Part shown: positions 15,340-22,768 of the stretch, piece after piece
Numbering within the stretch: the stretch's first letter is position 1
Layout: every line of letters begins with the position of its first letter
DNA from: Candidatus Sulfotelmatobacter sp.
GTDB lineage: Bacteria > Acidobacteriota > Terriglobia > Terriglobales > Acidobacteriaceae
DNA: 23,235 nt
Assembly: GCA_030044775.1 (NCBI GenBank)
Contig: JASICF010000068.1
Coordinates: 1-23,235, forward strand
Direction of reading: 5' to 3'
Program-made: the position numbers and the translations under genes
The notes under the pieces: model-generated
What the model was told of the DNA's origin: nothing
The model's input: the letters and a program-made list of their open reading frames with translations, nothing else
The model's database searches: none

Positions 15340-17781
15340 TCACCTCAGGGCAATTGCGGACTCCGTAGCCGGCAGCGCGCGCGGGTCATAGGGCAGCCCC
15401 ACCCTTTCGTTTTGCTTAGTGCGCATGCTTTCAAGCTCAAGAGCCGTCTTGACATCATTCAGGCTTCGGGCAACCGTAATGCGCCAATGGAGATGGAATT
15501 CATTGAGAGGGCGAGAAAGATCAAGCAGCCGTGCGGCTTCCCGAAAGGCAATTGTCGCATCCTCAGCTCTTCCTGAGGTCTTGATCAGGCGTGCCTGGAG
15601 AGCTAAGTAGGCTCCTTCCTGCACCGCAAGCCGGGTCGCTTCAGACACAGCCTCCAGAGCTTCGCCAGTCCGGCCTTGGCTCTCCAGACTCAGAGCCAAA
15701 TTGAAGTGGCCACCTCCCCAACCAGCGTCGATGGCAGTCAATTCGCGGAAGAGTTTTTCTGCGCGGTCGTACGCCCCTAATTCGTAGTAGGCATTTCCGA
15801 TCAGGTTGACAGCGTAGGGATCAGGATCACGGCGAAGCTGCAGCGCCTTGCGAGCCCAATCAATTGCTCGTTCGTATTTCTTTTCATCAAACAGCAGCTC
15901 CGAAAGGCGTTGGATCTGTCGGACTTTCTGAGAAAGGGACTCGCGGCGCGTAATTGTATCAGCCAATTCTTGTTCCAAGCTCAGGATTTCGCGTTCACGC
16001 TCGCTGTCGTGCCCCGTGGCACTGAGAGGATTTTCCAAAGACACCGCACATTCTCCATTCGCCTCCGATCGGAGCGAAGCTTGAAGGTCTAGAACCTTGT
16101 TGGCATCCAAGCGAAAGCGTATTTCAATTTCGGCCCCCGCTCGAGCTAGGTTTTCAGGTTTCAGATGCGCGACAGCCAGAACCTTCGTCCCGCGGCTAGG
16201 GGTCTCAGCGGCAATAACGATGTCCAGTTCAGTCATCAAGTCACGCGGAACAGACAAGCCATGGTGAGTTTCAAATTGACCGCTCGGAGGAAACGGTAAT
16301 TCCGTTCCCGCACGAATGAGCGCTCGGAATACGTTGTCTTGCGCGAGCAGGCCAATCGTTTCCTGCGCGATCGGCTTCAGGAGCGGAACGCCGAGACCAT
16401 GCAAAAAGAAGGAGTGCAGCGCGGCGCCGCGAGCAATCGCAGAAAATGACCGGTCGCGATCATCAAACGACAGACGATGAGCCTCAGGAAATTGGGTTTG
16501 TACTGCTTTCTGAATCTGAGGGATTAGGCTGCTTCCGCCCACGAGAAGAATACCGTCGATGTCAGTCGGAGAAGGGCCGGCGCGATCCAAGGCATCTCGA
16601 ATCGGAGCAAAAACCGATGTTATCGAATTGAATTCAGTGCCATGCGCGTAGAGCAAATCTCCATCCAGGAAAGGTGACATAACGTGTTGAAATTGCTCCA
16701 GAGTCAGGCTGGGATTACGCAAGGAGAGCGTTCGGACGTGGTCTCGCGCCGCAGGAACCCTGATAGATTCAGAAAGCTGTGTTGCGCAAATATTCGGTTC
16801 AGCCTGTTGGCCCGGATGAAACGCTAACCATGACGAATACTCGGAGCAGATCGCGAGCTTGAGAGCTTCCGCAACGGGAAGCAACTGCGGGAAGACGTAG
16901 TTCTTCTTGTCCGCCCAGGAGAGATCGAGAGCTGCAACCCCGTTCTGCCGAAGCAATTCGGGAAGAAGAATCTGCTCTGCGATAGCGATGTCAATGTTGT
17001 CACCCCCTAGTCGTTCATAACGAGAAATCGCTAGATTAGCCAGGCGCAACCGGCCGGTTTGAGCTTCCATCTGCACGCGCAGGACTGAGACATCACAGGT
17101 CCCACCGCCAAAATCCACCACAAGGACCACCGTAGGTGCCGTGAGATCAAGCGGGAACGACTCGCCTTGGGCGGTGGAGAGAATGTAATCCAAGAACGCG
17201 GCGTTTGGTTCGTCGAGAAGAGATTGGTCGCCCAGCGGAGTGCCCGCCAAAACGGCAGCTCGGAGAGTGTCTTTTCGTGCTGCTACCTGAAATGACGCGG
17301 GAACTGTCACGACAACATTGCGAAGCGCATCTTCCCCAAATTTTTCTCGTACTGCACCGAAAAGGGATTCTAGGATCTTTGCTGCGATCTTGTAGGGCGA
17401 GTCGAACTTGTTGGAAGCGGCGAATGGATAATAGGGTTCTCGGCCAAGACCCATCTCGGACTTCGTGGAGTAGAAGATTCGCCGATCTTTTCTCGACCCT
17501 AGTCCCCGAGCCTCTTTTGCCCCTTCACCAGCGATCCATTCTCCGGGGAACAACTCGGCCACGACCGAAGGAAACAGTATGCTCTCGGTCACTCCAGTTC
17601 GAGTAGATTGCCGGATTGGCACCATGCTTATTTCCAACCTCCGATCATCGGAGTGGAAGGCCCAGGAGTCCAAAATGGCAACTGAGGAATTTGTCGTACC
17701 GAGATCGATGCCGCAAAACCATCGCGCGCCGGTCGTCTTCGAGATGGTGCGCGGTCCAGCCACGATTGGCAGTGCGTTCAT
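15340..17781 (-). CDS. Hsp70-like ATPase fused to TPR repeats
   Basis: Translation starts at an ATG preceded by a very strong GGGAGGAGAGA. Residues 20-460 are an Hsp70 nucleotide-binding domain: phosphate-1 GIDLGTTNSS (24-33), VVVTVPASF (about 156-164), phosphate-2 VVDFGGGTCDVSVL (221-234) and adenosine motif ILLVGGSSLIPQI (411-423). Residues 470-580 resemble a beta-type substrate domain, then a short coiled coil (593-625) and TPR repeats to about 785 (NLIGNAYYELGAYDRAEKLF and neighbours). Full-length DnaK is about 640 residues with an alpha-helical lid; here TPRs replace the lid, so this is not the housekeeping DnaK. The gene sits 17 bases after the zinc-ribbon/HEAT gene. A stress-induced chaperone or scaffold is the likely role. 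Confidence 0.9.
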   Translation of the reverse strand: MNALPIVAGPRTISKTTGARWFCGIDLGTTNSSVAILDSWAFHSDDRRLEISMVPIRQSTRTGVTESILFPSVVAELFPGEWIAGEGAKEARGLGSRKDRRIFYSTKSEMGLGREPYYPFAASNKFDSPYKIAAKILESLFGAVREKFGEDALRNVVVTVPASFQVAARKDTLRAAVLAGTPLGDQSLLDEPNAAFLDYILSTAQGESFPLDLTAPTVVLVVDFGGGTCDVSVLRVQMEAQTGRLRLANLAISRYERLGGDNIDIAIAEQILLPELLRQNGVAALDLSWADKKNYVFPQLLPVAEALKLAICSEYSSWLAFHPGQQAEPNICATQLSESIRVPAARDHVRTLSLRNPSLTLEQFQHVMSPFLDGDLLYAHGTEFNSITSVFAPIRDALDRAGPSPTDIDGILLVGGSSLIPQIQKAVQTQFPEAHRLSFDDRDRSFSAIARGAALHSFFLHGLGVPLLKPIAQETIGLLAQDNVFRALIRAGTELPFPPSGQFETHHGLSVPRDLMTELDIVIAAETPSRGTKVLAVAHLKPENLARAGAEIEIRFRLDANKVLDLQASLRSEANGECAVSLENPLSATGHDSEREREILSLEQELADTITRRESLSQKVRQIQRLSELLFDEKKYERAIDWARKALQLRRDPDPYAVNLIGNAYYELGAYDRAEKLFRELTAIDAGWGGGHFNLALSLESQGRTGEALEAVSEATRLAVQEGAYLALQARLIKTSGRAEDATIAFREAARLLDLSRPLNEFHLHWRITVARSLNDVKTALELESMRTKQNERVGLPYDPRALPATESAIALR

Positions 17782-17798
17782 TCTCTCCTCCCGTAACT

Positions 17799-18239
17799 TT
17801 ATCTCGCGCGATGACCAATTTTGAGCGTGTGCGTTTCTGACCCGTGAGAATAAGCGGATCGGTTGTTGGAGGCTTCAATTTGATTCAGAGAACGCCGCGC
17901 AACGCTCTGCACCTCCAGGCTCTCACTCCCAAGAATCTTCTCGATTACCGGGATGGCTGATTCGTCGGCGATCGCTCCGAGGGCCCCTAAGGCAGCGATA
18001 CGAACGACGGTTGAATGACCATTTACTGCCTCAAGAAGATGAGAAACGGCCTCCTTGTGACCTCGCAAGCCGAGAATCCTGCAAACCGACGCTCGGTGCT
18101 GTGCTTGCGAGTTCTTAAGAGCCCAGAATAGGAGTCGTTCGTACGATGCGGAGTCGGAATCCACGATTGCTCCACACCGCGGACACCGTCCACTTTCCAA
18201 TTGCAACTCGCGCCAGCAATTAATGCACACGGCGAGCAT
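17799..18239 (-). CDS. Zinc-ribbon plus HEAT-repeat protein
   Basis: The ATG at 18239 has AGGAGG five bases upstream. The 146-residue product opens with a zinc ribbon, CINC (5/8) and CPRC (19/22). HEAT-like helical repeats follow from about 45 to 125 (VSHLLEAVNGHSTVVRIAAL, then AIPVIEKILGSESLEVQSVA). Such proteins usually serve as adaptors. As the first gene of the operon with Hsp70-TPR and the UvrD-like helicase, it may guide the chaperone to clients; that is inference. The gene is about 90 bases downstream of the hairpin of riboswitch 5. Confidence 0.78.
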   Translation of the reverse strand: MLAVCINCWRELQLESGRCPRCGAIVDSDSASYERLLFWALKNSQAQHRASVCRILGLRGHKEAVSHLLEAVNGHSTVVRIAALGALGAIADESAIPVIEKILGSESLEVQSVARRSLNQIEASNNRSAYSHGSETHTLKIGHRAR

Positions 18240-18352
18240 ACTGGCCTCCTGGTGCGCGCCGAGAGAAATCCAGAATCATCTTCCGGTTCGTGCGCGCTGC
18301 TGTCTGAAGGTTTGCCGCGTGATCTGACTCCCGAGGCAAGATCCCTCTCGTC

Positions 18353-18417
18353 AGGAGTCATCAGCCGTCCTAGCAACGGAGAAAAGGACAGCAGTTCGGG
18401 TGGTACTCCTTCACCCT
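18353..18417 (-). promoter_or_regulatory. Fluoride riboswitch 5 (crcB-motif aptamer)
   Basis: On the minus strand, P1 is GGGTGAAGGAGTACCACCC, followed by GAACTGC, P2 GCTGTCC...GGACGGC and GCTGATGACTCCT. P1 has compensating changes relative to the other copies while GGAGT/ACTCC stays paired. The alternative hairpin spans 18326-18359 with GACTCC against GGAGTC. It lies head to head with riboswitch 6 and leads into the HEAT/Hsp70/helicase operon. Confidence 0.93.
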
Positions 18418-18437
18418 GCTGCAAGTTCTATTTCACT

Positions 18438-18443
18438 ATTATA
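18438..18443 (-). promoter_or_regulatory. -10 element for riboswitch 5
   Basis: The minus strand reads TATAAT, a perfect -10 box. The implied start near 18431 is a little upstream of the aptamer. No convincing -35 is seen at the normal spacing. The remaining 160 bases up to riboswitch 6 hold no recognisable gene and must include the opposing promoter. Confidence 0.5.
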
Positions 18444-18606
18444 GACGCTCTCGATGGCTCGAGAGAGACTTCATCTTGCGACGGACAGTCGACCGGCGGC
18501 TGTTTCTATTGAATGCATAACACCTTCCTCGAAAAGTTCGTTCTTGGGAGGGGCAATGCGAGGGAATCTGGGAATGCTTCCTTCATGTAAACTGTGGGTG
18601 TCTCTG

Positions 18607-18670
18607 CGGTGAGGGAGTTCACCGTCAACCGCTGTCCTATCTAACAAGCCACGGCAGCTGATGACTCCTG
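18607..18670 (+). promoter_or_regulatory. Fluoride riboswitch 6 (crcB-motif aptamer)
   Basis: P1 is CGGTGAGGGAGTTCACCG, then TCAACCGC, a P2 arm and GCAGCTGATGACTCCTG. GGAGT pairs with ACTCC. The alternative hairpin at 18665-18694 joins CTCCTGA to TCAGGAG, with no U-run after it. A further 250 bases without a convincing gene precede the MFS transporter start at 18948. Confidence 0.94.
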
Positions 18671-18947
18671 ACAGGAAATTTCTTGTCTCAGGAGAGAACG
18701 ACGGCTCGACCCCTTCGACAAGTTTTCCTTCGCAGTTGATTTTCCAACGAGCAGCCTGACTTGCGGTGTCTTTCCTCGACGATGTGGCAACTGCGGAGCA
18801 TCGCCAAGGCAATTACAAGAGTGAAATCGCCTCAGAGCCGTTCGAAAGGAGCGTTTTGCTGTTCCGGATCGACGAACCATTTGGGGGTTACTCCTCCTCT
18901 AGTCCAGCAAAGATTAGTTGTTGAACAGTCTTTGATGCGGAAAAACA

Positions 18948-20153
18948 ATGGCGGAATTGATCTCCATCAATAAGGCACAAATGAAAAGCAGAGCGCTGAA
19001 GTTTGTGCTCTTCATCGGAGTCGTAAGTTTGTTCGCCGACTTCACCTATGAAGGCGCACGCAGCATCAATGGGCCTTTTCTGGCCATGCTCGGAGCTAGC
19101 GCAACGCTGGTCGGGTTTATCGCCGGCCTGGGAGAACTCTTGGGATACGGCCTGCGACTCGTATCCGGTAGGCTCAGCGAGCGTACCGGTGAGTTCTGGT
19201 CGATCACCATCTTCGGATACGTGCTCCAGATGAGCGCCGTTCCCCTGCTCGCCTTGGCGCCCAATTGGCAGGTCGCCGGATTGCTCATCGTTTTGGAGCG
19301 CGTCGGAAAGGCGATTCGAAATCCCCCACGCGATGTCATGCTTTCCCATGCTGCAAAACAAATGGGATACGGATGGGGCTTTGGGGTGCACGAGGCGCTC
19401 GACCAGTTCGGTGCTCTGTTTGGTCCACTCGTGGCCGCCGGAGTTCTCGCGGAGCGCGGAGACTACCGTACTGCTTTCGCGGTGCTCGTGATCCCAGCGA
19501 TCGTGACAATTACCATGCTTGTATGTGCTCGGCTGTTATATCCCCGACCGGAGGATCTGGAGGCTTGTGTCCCAAAGATTCATGCCGAGGGTCTGCCACG
19601 CGTGTTTTGGGTGTATCTCGCCGGAGCAGGGCTGGTTGCCGCTGGATTCGCTGACTTCACGCTGATTGCGTTTCACTTTGAAAAGGCTAACGTTATCCCA
19701 AACAGCTGGATTCCGGTTTCCTACTCGATTGCCATGGCATGCAGCGGAATTGGTTCGCTCTTGTTCGGGCGCCTTTTCGATCGAGTCGGGTTCTGGATCC
19801 TACTTCCTTTGACCGTAATTGCTGCAGCTTCTTCCCCGCTGGTTTTCCTGGGACGCTTCTGGCCAGCTCTGATTGGTTCCGCTCTCTGGGGAGTCGGCAT
19901 GGGAGTGCACGAGTCGATCATTCCGGCCGCTGTAGCAACGATGGTTCCACAGCAGCGTCGGCCCTCGGCTTACGGAATTTTCACCGGCGGTTACGGCGTG
20001 TTCTGGTTTATAGGCAGCGTGATCATTGGCAGGCTGTACGACATTTCCGTTTCTGCTTTGATTATCTTCTCAGTCGTCGCGCAGCTCGCGGCCATTCCGT
20101 TGTTCATAAGCGTCAACAAAAGACAGGGAGGAAGTGATACGGTTGCGAGCTGA
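18948..20153 (+). CDS. MFS transporter, substrate unknown
   Basis: This 401-residue protein has about twelve hydrophobic segments and MFS hallmarks: the first helix (FVLFIGVVSLFADFTYEG), the loop 2-3 basic motif region GLRLVSGRLSERTG, and LFGRLFDRVGFWILL at the equivalent loop of the second half, supporting two six-helix repeats. The start could be ATG 18948 or ATG 18981, which has AAGG upstream. It is the only gene between riboswitch 6 and the convergent dynamin-like gene 3, 28 bases beyond its stop. MFS proteins are not established fluoride exporters. Efflux of a metal-fluoride complex, an organofluorine compound or a compatible ion is only speculation. Confidence 0.88.
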   Translation: MAELISINKAQMKSRALKFVLFIGVVSLFADFTYEGARSINGPFLAMLGASATLVGFIAGLGELLGYGLRLVSGRLSERTGEFWSITIFGYVLQMSAVPLLALAPNWQVAGLLIVLERVGKAIRNPPRDVMLSHAAKQMGYGWGFGVHEALDQFGALFGPLVAAGVLAERGDYRTAFAVLVIPAIVTITMLVCARLLYPRPEDLEACVPKIHAEGLPRVFWVYLAGAGLVAAGFADFTLIAFHFEKANVIPNSWIPVSYSIAMACSGIGSLLFGRLFDRVGFWILLPLTVIAAASSPLVFLGRFWPALIGSALWGVGMGVHESIIPAAVATMVPQQRRPSAYGIFTGGYGVFWFIGSVIIGRLYDISVSALIIFSVVAQLAAIPLFISVNKRQGGSDTVAS

Positions 20154-20181
20154 CATCTTGAACTAAAGCAGTGGCAAGACC

Positions 20182-21849
20182 TCAGATCTCCCGAATTGTG
20201 AAGACGGCGTTCACGCTCCGGTGCCCCGTCAATAACTGCAGTCCCAGAAGCGGAGCGTCGTTTTCCTCTTGGCTCACCAGATGTCGGCGCAAAGCGTCGT
20301 GCTTAATGGCGTAACGCTGCATGTCCTCCGCAGTTCGCTCCATGACGGCTGCTTCACGAAGCACCAAGCGCCGGCTCACGGATTCGTCGTCCACATGGGC
20401 TAGCACCAACTGCAGATGCAGAAGACATAACGAAAACGCTTCTGTGGATTCGGGGTTTTTCTCGACCTTCCGGACAATCAAGCGAACCAATCTGTCTTCC
20501 GAATTCCACCTCACCGTGCACGCAGGACAAGACGGATGCAGAAGAGGGCTGGCATCCAACTTCATCGAGCCGTTTGCGGCTATTTCGCGAAGACTTTCAG
20601 CCATGTGCTTCAGCAGGCGTGGATACGCGGTGCAAACGCCGCGCGGAGAAGCGACCTGCTCATAATGCCAGGTGTGCAAGGGGCAAAAGCCTCTATTTCG
20701 AGCATGCTCCTCCTGCGTCTCCGGACGGGTAGCGAGGTCGTATTGGTACTGGCGAAAGAAATCGAGGAGTTGATGCAGGACACCTCGGCAGATCTCACAA
20801 GGCGTCACGCCGCGCGCATCGAGGCGAGCCCTTTGCGGCAGGCGCACCACCGCGCCCGAAACTGTGCTTTCGCTTTCCGCATCACTCTGCTCACGTAACT
20901 TTCTAAGTTCCGTGGCTAGGCGCTCTCCCTCTGCTTCAGGCAAGGACGTGAGCGTGTTCGACACACGATCAAACGTCGCCGAAAGGAACAGTCGTGAACG
21001 CTCGGCGGTGAGGAAACGGATGAGTTCCTCCTCGAAAGCCAGAACTCCGCTGGCTTTCATTGCTTCCATATCATTGGCCAGTTTCGCCGCTAGACCGTCC
21101 CGCGCAGAGACAGAAAACGGTTTAACTGTCCCACCATCCAGCACGCCGCGCGTGGTGTTCGCGACATAGGCGAGAACCGCCTGGCGTGTCTCGGGATTTA
21201 CTGTGTCATGTTTGTTTACAACCACAAAGACGGCGCGAACAGAGTGGCTAGCCTGTCTGAGAAACCGGATCTCGTCCTCCGTCAGCGGGCTTTCGTAACT
21301 CGTGACCAGAATCAGAACGTCGATTTCGGGAATGAATTGCTCCGTGGTCTGCGAGTTTTCGAATATCGCCGAGCCCAGACCAGGGGTATCGACGAAGTAG
21401 AACCCGCGGCGAAGAATCTCCGCTGGGAGTTGGATTTCTGCCACCCTTATACGCTTGACGTTGCCAGGGTTTCCCCTTTCCGTTACAAGTTGCGGGAGTT
21501 CTTCAAGCTTGGCTTCCCCACGCAGCCGGCTGCCGTAGTAGTCGAGCAGCACTCGTTCGCTCGTTCCGTATCGTACCGATGTGATCACCGAAGTTAGCGG
21601 AATCACTCCAGTGGGGAGCCTGTCCGTGCCAAGAACCGCGTTCATCAATGAGGATTTTCCGCGATTGAACCGTCCAGCGACCACGACCGTGAAGCGATCC
21701 TCTGCCAATCGGGTCAGCAACTCCCGCCACGGTTGCTCCGCCTGCCATTTCTTTTTCGGATCCTTCACTTGATCGACAGCGATGAGTTCTCCGGAACGGA
21801 TGATCTCGGCCAGATCAAACTTCACTTGTTCGTAGCTCTTTAAGTCCAT
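20182..21849 (-). CDS. Dynamin-like GTPase 3 fused to a CxxC/CxxH putative zinc domain
   Basis: The ATG at 21849 has GGAG seven bases upstream and is preferred over a TTG at 21879; this gives 555 residues. The GTPase part has G1 GRFNRGKS (59-66), TGVIPLTSV as the G2 region, G3 DTPGLG (154-159) and G4 NKHD (212-215), with a helical stalk to about 345. The C-terminal half holds CEIC (351/354), CPLH (389/392), CPAC (441/444) and CLLH (475/478), the same order of pairs as in the stand-alone protein at 6094-6675. The stalk is shorter than in the other two dynamins, as if the putative zinc module replaced part of it. It lies downstream of riboswitch 7. The fusion is strong evidence that the module and these GTPases work together. 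Confidence 0.88.
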   Translation of the reverse strand: MDLKSYEQVKFDLAEIIRSGELIAVDQVKDPKKKWQAEQPWRELLTRLAEDRFTVVVAGRFNRGKSSLMNAVLGTDRLPTGVIPLTSVITSVRYGTSERVLLDYYGSRLRGEAKLEELPQLVTERGNPGNVKRIRVAEIQLPAEILRRGFYFVDTPGLGSAIFENSQTTEQFIPEIDVLILVTSYESPLTEDEIRFLRQASHSVRAVFVVVNKHDTVNPETRQAVLAYVANTTRGVLDGGTVKPFSVSARDGLAAKLANDMEAMKASGVLAFEEELIRFLTAERSRLFLSATFDRVSNTLTSLPEAEGERLATELRKLREQSDAESESTVSGAVVRLPQRARLDARGVTPCEICRGVLHQLLDFFRQYQYDLATRPETQEEHARNRGFCPLHTWHYEQVASPRGVCTAYPRLLKHMAESLREIAANGSMKLDASPLLHPSCPACTVRWNSEDRLVRLIVRKVEKNPESTEAFSLCLLHLQLVLAHVDDESVSRRLVLREAAVMERTAEDMQRYAIKHDALRRHLVSQEENDAPLLGLQLLTGHRSVNAVFTIREI

Positions 21850-21967
21850 GGTTCGGCTCCAGACGACCGTCAAATGCAAAAACCACTTGCTGTGCGTGGC
21901 GAGTCAATTCGAAAAATTGTCTGCAAGAAATCCCGAGACAGACATGCCTCCGCACCAAGATTTCCTG

Positions 21968-22035
21968 GCAGGAGTCATCATCTGCCCCGATTCACAAGCT
22001 AGGACAGCGGTTAAGGGTGAACTCCTTCACCCCGA
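21968..22035 (-). promoter_or_regulatory. Fluoride riboswitch 7, overlapping the upstream stop codon
   Basis: On the minus strand, P1 is GGGTGAAGGAGTTCACCC, then TTAACCGC, P2 CTGTCC...GGGGCAG and GATGATGACTCCT. GGAGT pairs with ACTCC. The TAA of the two-TM protein gene lies inside the aptamer (22013-22011, just after P1). The alternative hairpin at 21948-21974 pairs CTCC with GGAG. This aptamer leads into dynamin-like gene 3, whose ATG is about 95 bases beyond the hairpin. Confidence 0.9.
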
Positions 22036-22397
22036 TCTCTCGAAGTAGTTGGTGATGGTTTGGGAAGCGGATGGGATTCCGTCGTTTGTTCAGGCGTCCG
22101 GCGGAAGTCATCCTCGGCTCTTTGTACTCTTTGGTCATGCACCATCATTGCGGTCGAAAGAGCAACTAGACTGACACCAACTACAATCATGGTCGCATTG
22201 ATAGCAGCATATATCCAAGTGCTGCCCACGACAGTGCTCTTCACGTAAACGGCGAGAACTGTGACCGCGAAAATTGCTGCGCCAGCGATTCGCATTCTGA
22301 ATGGGCGCATCAACGCGAAGGAACTCGTGAAATACGAATCCAATTCCGCCCTTAACTTGTTCGGGATCGCTCCTGCAGAATGAGGCTTCGGCGGCAT
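22011..22397 (-). CDS. Two-TM small membrane protein, function unknown
   Basis: The product has 128 residues from ATG 22397, five bases after GGGAG; the codons GTG 22403 and ATG 22400 are also in frame. After a soluble head (about 1-35) come two hydrophobic helices, near IAGAAIFAVTVLAVYV and ATMIVVGVSLVALSTAMM, then a charged, proline-rich cytosolic-type tail (SHPLPKPSPTTS). No family is recognised. The GGGAG ribosome site is the strand captured by ACTCC in the unliganded hairpin of riboswitch 8, so expression should rise with fluoride. The 3' end runs into the next aptamer. Co-location with dynamin-like gene 3 suggests a membrane anchor or partner for that GTPase (inference). Confidence 0.7.
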   Translation of the reverse strand: MPPKPHSAGAIPNKLRAELDSYFTSSFALMRPFRMRIAGAAIFAVTVLAVYVKSTVVGSTWIYAAINATMIVVGVSLVALSTAMMVHDQRVQRAEDDFRRTPEQTTESHPLPKPSPTTSRDRGEGVHP

Positions 22398-22427
22398 CAT
22401 CACTCCCGGACCATTGAGGTCCTAAAT

Positions 22428-22491
22428 TAGGAGTCATCAGCCTCCCGAAAGTCTCGGGCAAGGGCGGTTAACGGTGGCACTCCTTCACCGA
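22428..22491 (-). promoter_or_regulatory. Fluoride riboswitch 8 with ribosome-site sequestration
   Basis: On the minus strand, P1 is CGGTGAAGGAGTGCCACCG, followed by TTAACCGCCC, a P2 arm and GGCTGATGACTCCTA. GGAGT pairs with ACTCC when fluoride is bound. Without ligand, ACTCC can pair with GGGAGT (22402-22407) and AGGACC with GGTCC. GGGAG is the Shine-Dalgarno of the ATG at 22397, so this copy reads as a translational ON switch. Confidence 0.93.
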
Positions 22492-22508
22492 TAACAACTT
22501 CGAATTCG

Positions 22509-22514
22509 ATTATA
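22509..22514 (-). promoter_or_regulatory. -10 element for riboswitch 8
   Basis: The minus strand has a perfect TATAAT at 22514-22509, placing a start near 22502, directly before the aptamer. A TTGACA lies at 22546-22541, but the 26-base gap is too long for it to be the matching -35, so only the -10 is called. Confidence 0.5.
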
Positions 22515-22639
22515 GTGCAGGCAGTCGCCCCTTTAGCAAATGTCAAGAGACATGGCAACTGGCGTCCCCAAGGCGCAAGTGATATGGTTGCTTTGTGGCG
22601 AGCAATTGCGCCAGAAGCTGAACAGCATTCAGGTGCTGT

Positions 22640-22690
22640 GGGTGTTGGTGTTCACCTTTAAGCGCTCCGTCCGGGGCAGATAACTCCTAC
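22640..22690 (+). promoter_or_regulatory. Fluoride riboswitch 9, variant form
   Basis: The RNA reads GGGTGTTGGTGTTCACC, TTTAAGCGC, a short P2 (CTCC/GGGG) and CAGATAACTCCTAC. It shares TTGG, the short P2 and GATAACTCCTAC with riboswitch 3. The loop GGTGT pairs with ACTCC with one U-U mismatch, and AAGCGC replaces AACCGC, so it is the most divergent copy. It precedes the partial gene at the right edge. No clear promoter or alternative hairpin was found. Confidence 0.75.
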
Positions 22691-22768
22691 ACATTCTTGA
22701 GGATAGCGTTTTCCTCCGCCCTTTTCTCCGGAATAGGGCTCAGGCCGCAGAAGCGGCGAGGTGTCCAT

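Noticed and set aside
18023..18424. Minus-strand frame of 133 codons starting inside riboswitch 5
   Set aside because: It overlaps the zinc-ribbon/HEAT gene in another frame, begins within the aptamer and lacks a ribosome site. The HEAT gene has AGGAGG and a clear zinc ribbon.
22541..22546. TTGACA on the minus strand as the -35 of the riboswitch 8 promoter
   Set aside because: It is 26 bases from the TATAAT at 22514-22509, outside the normal 15-19 range. Only the -10 was called.
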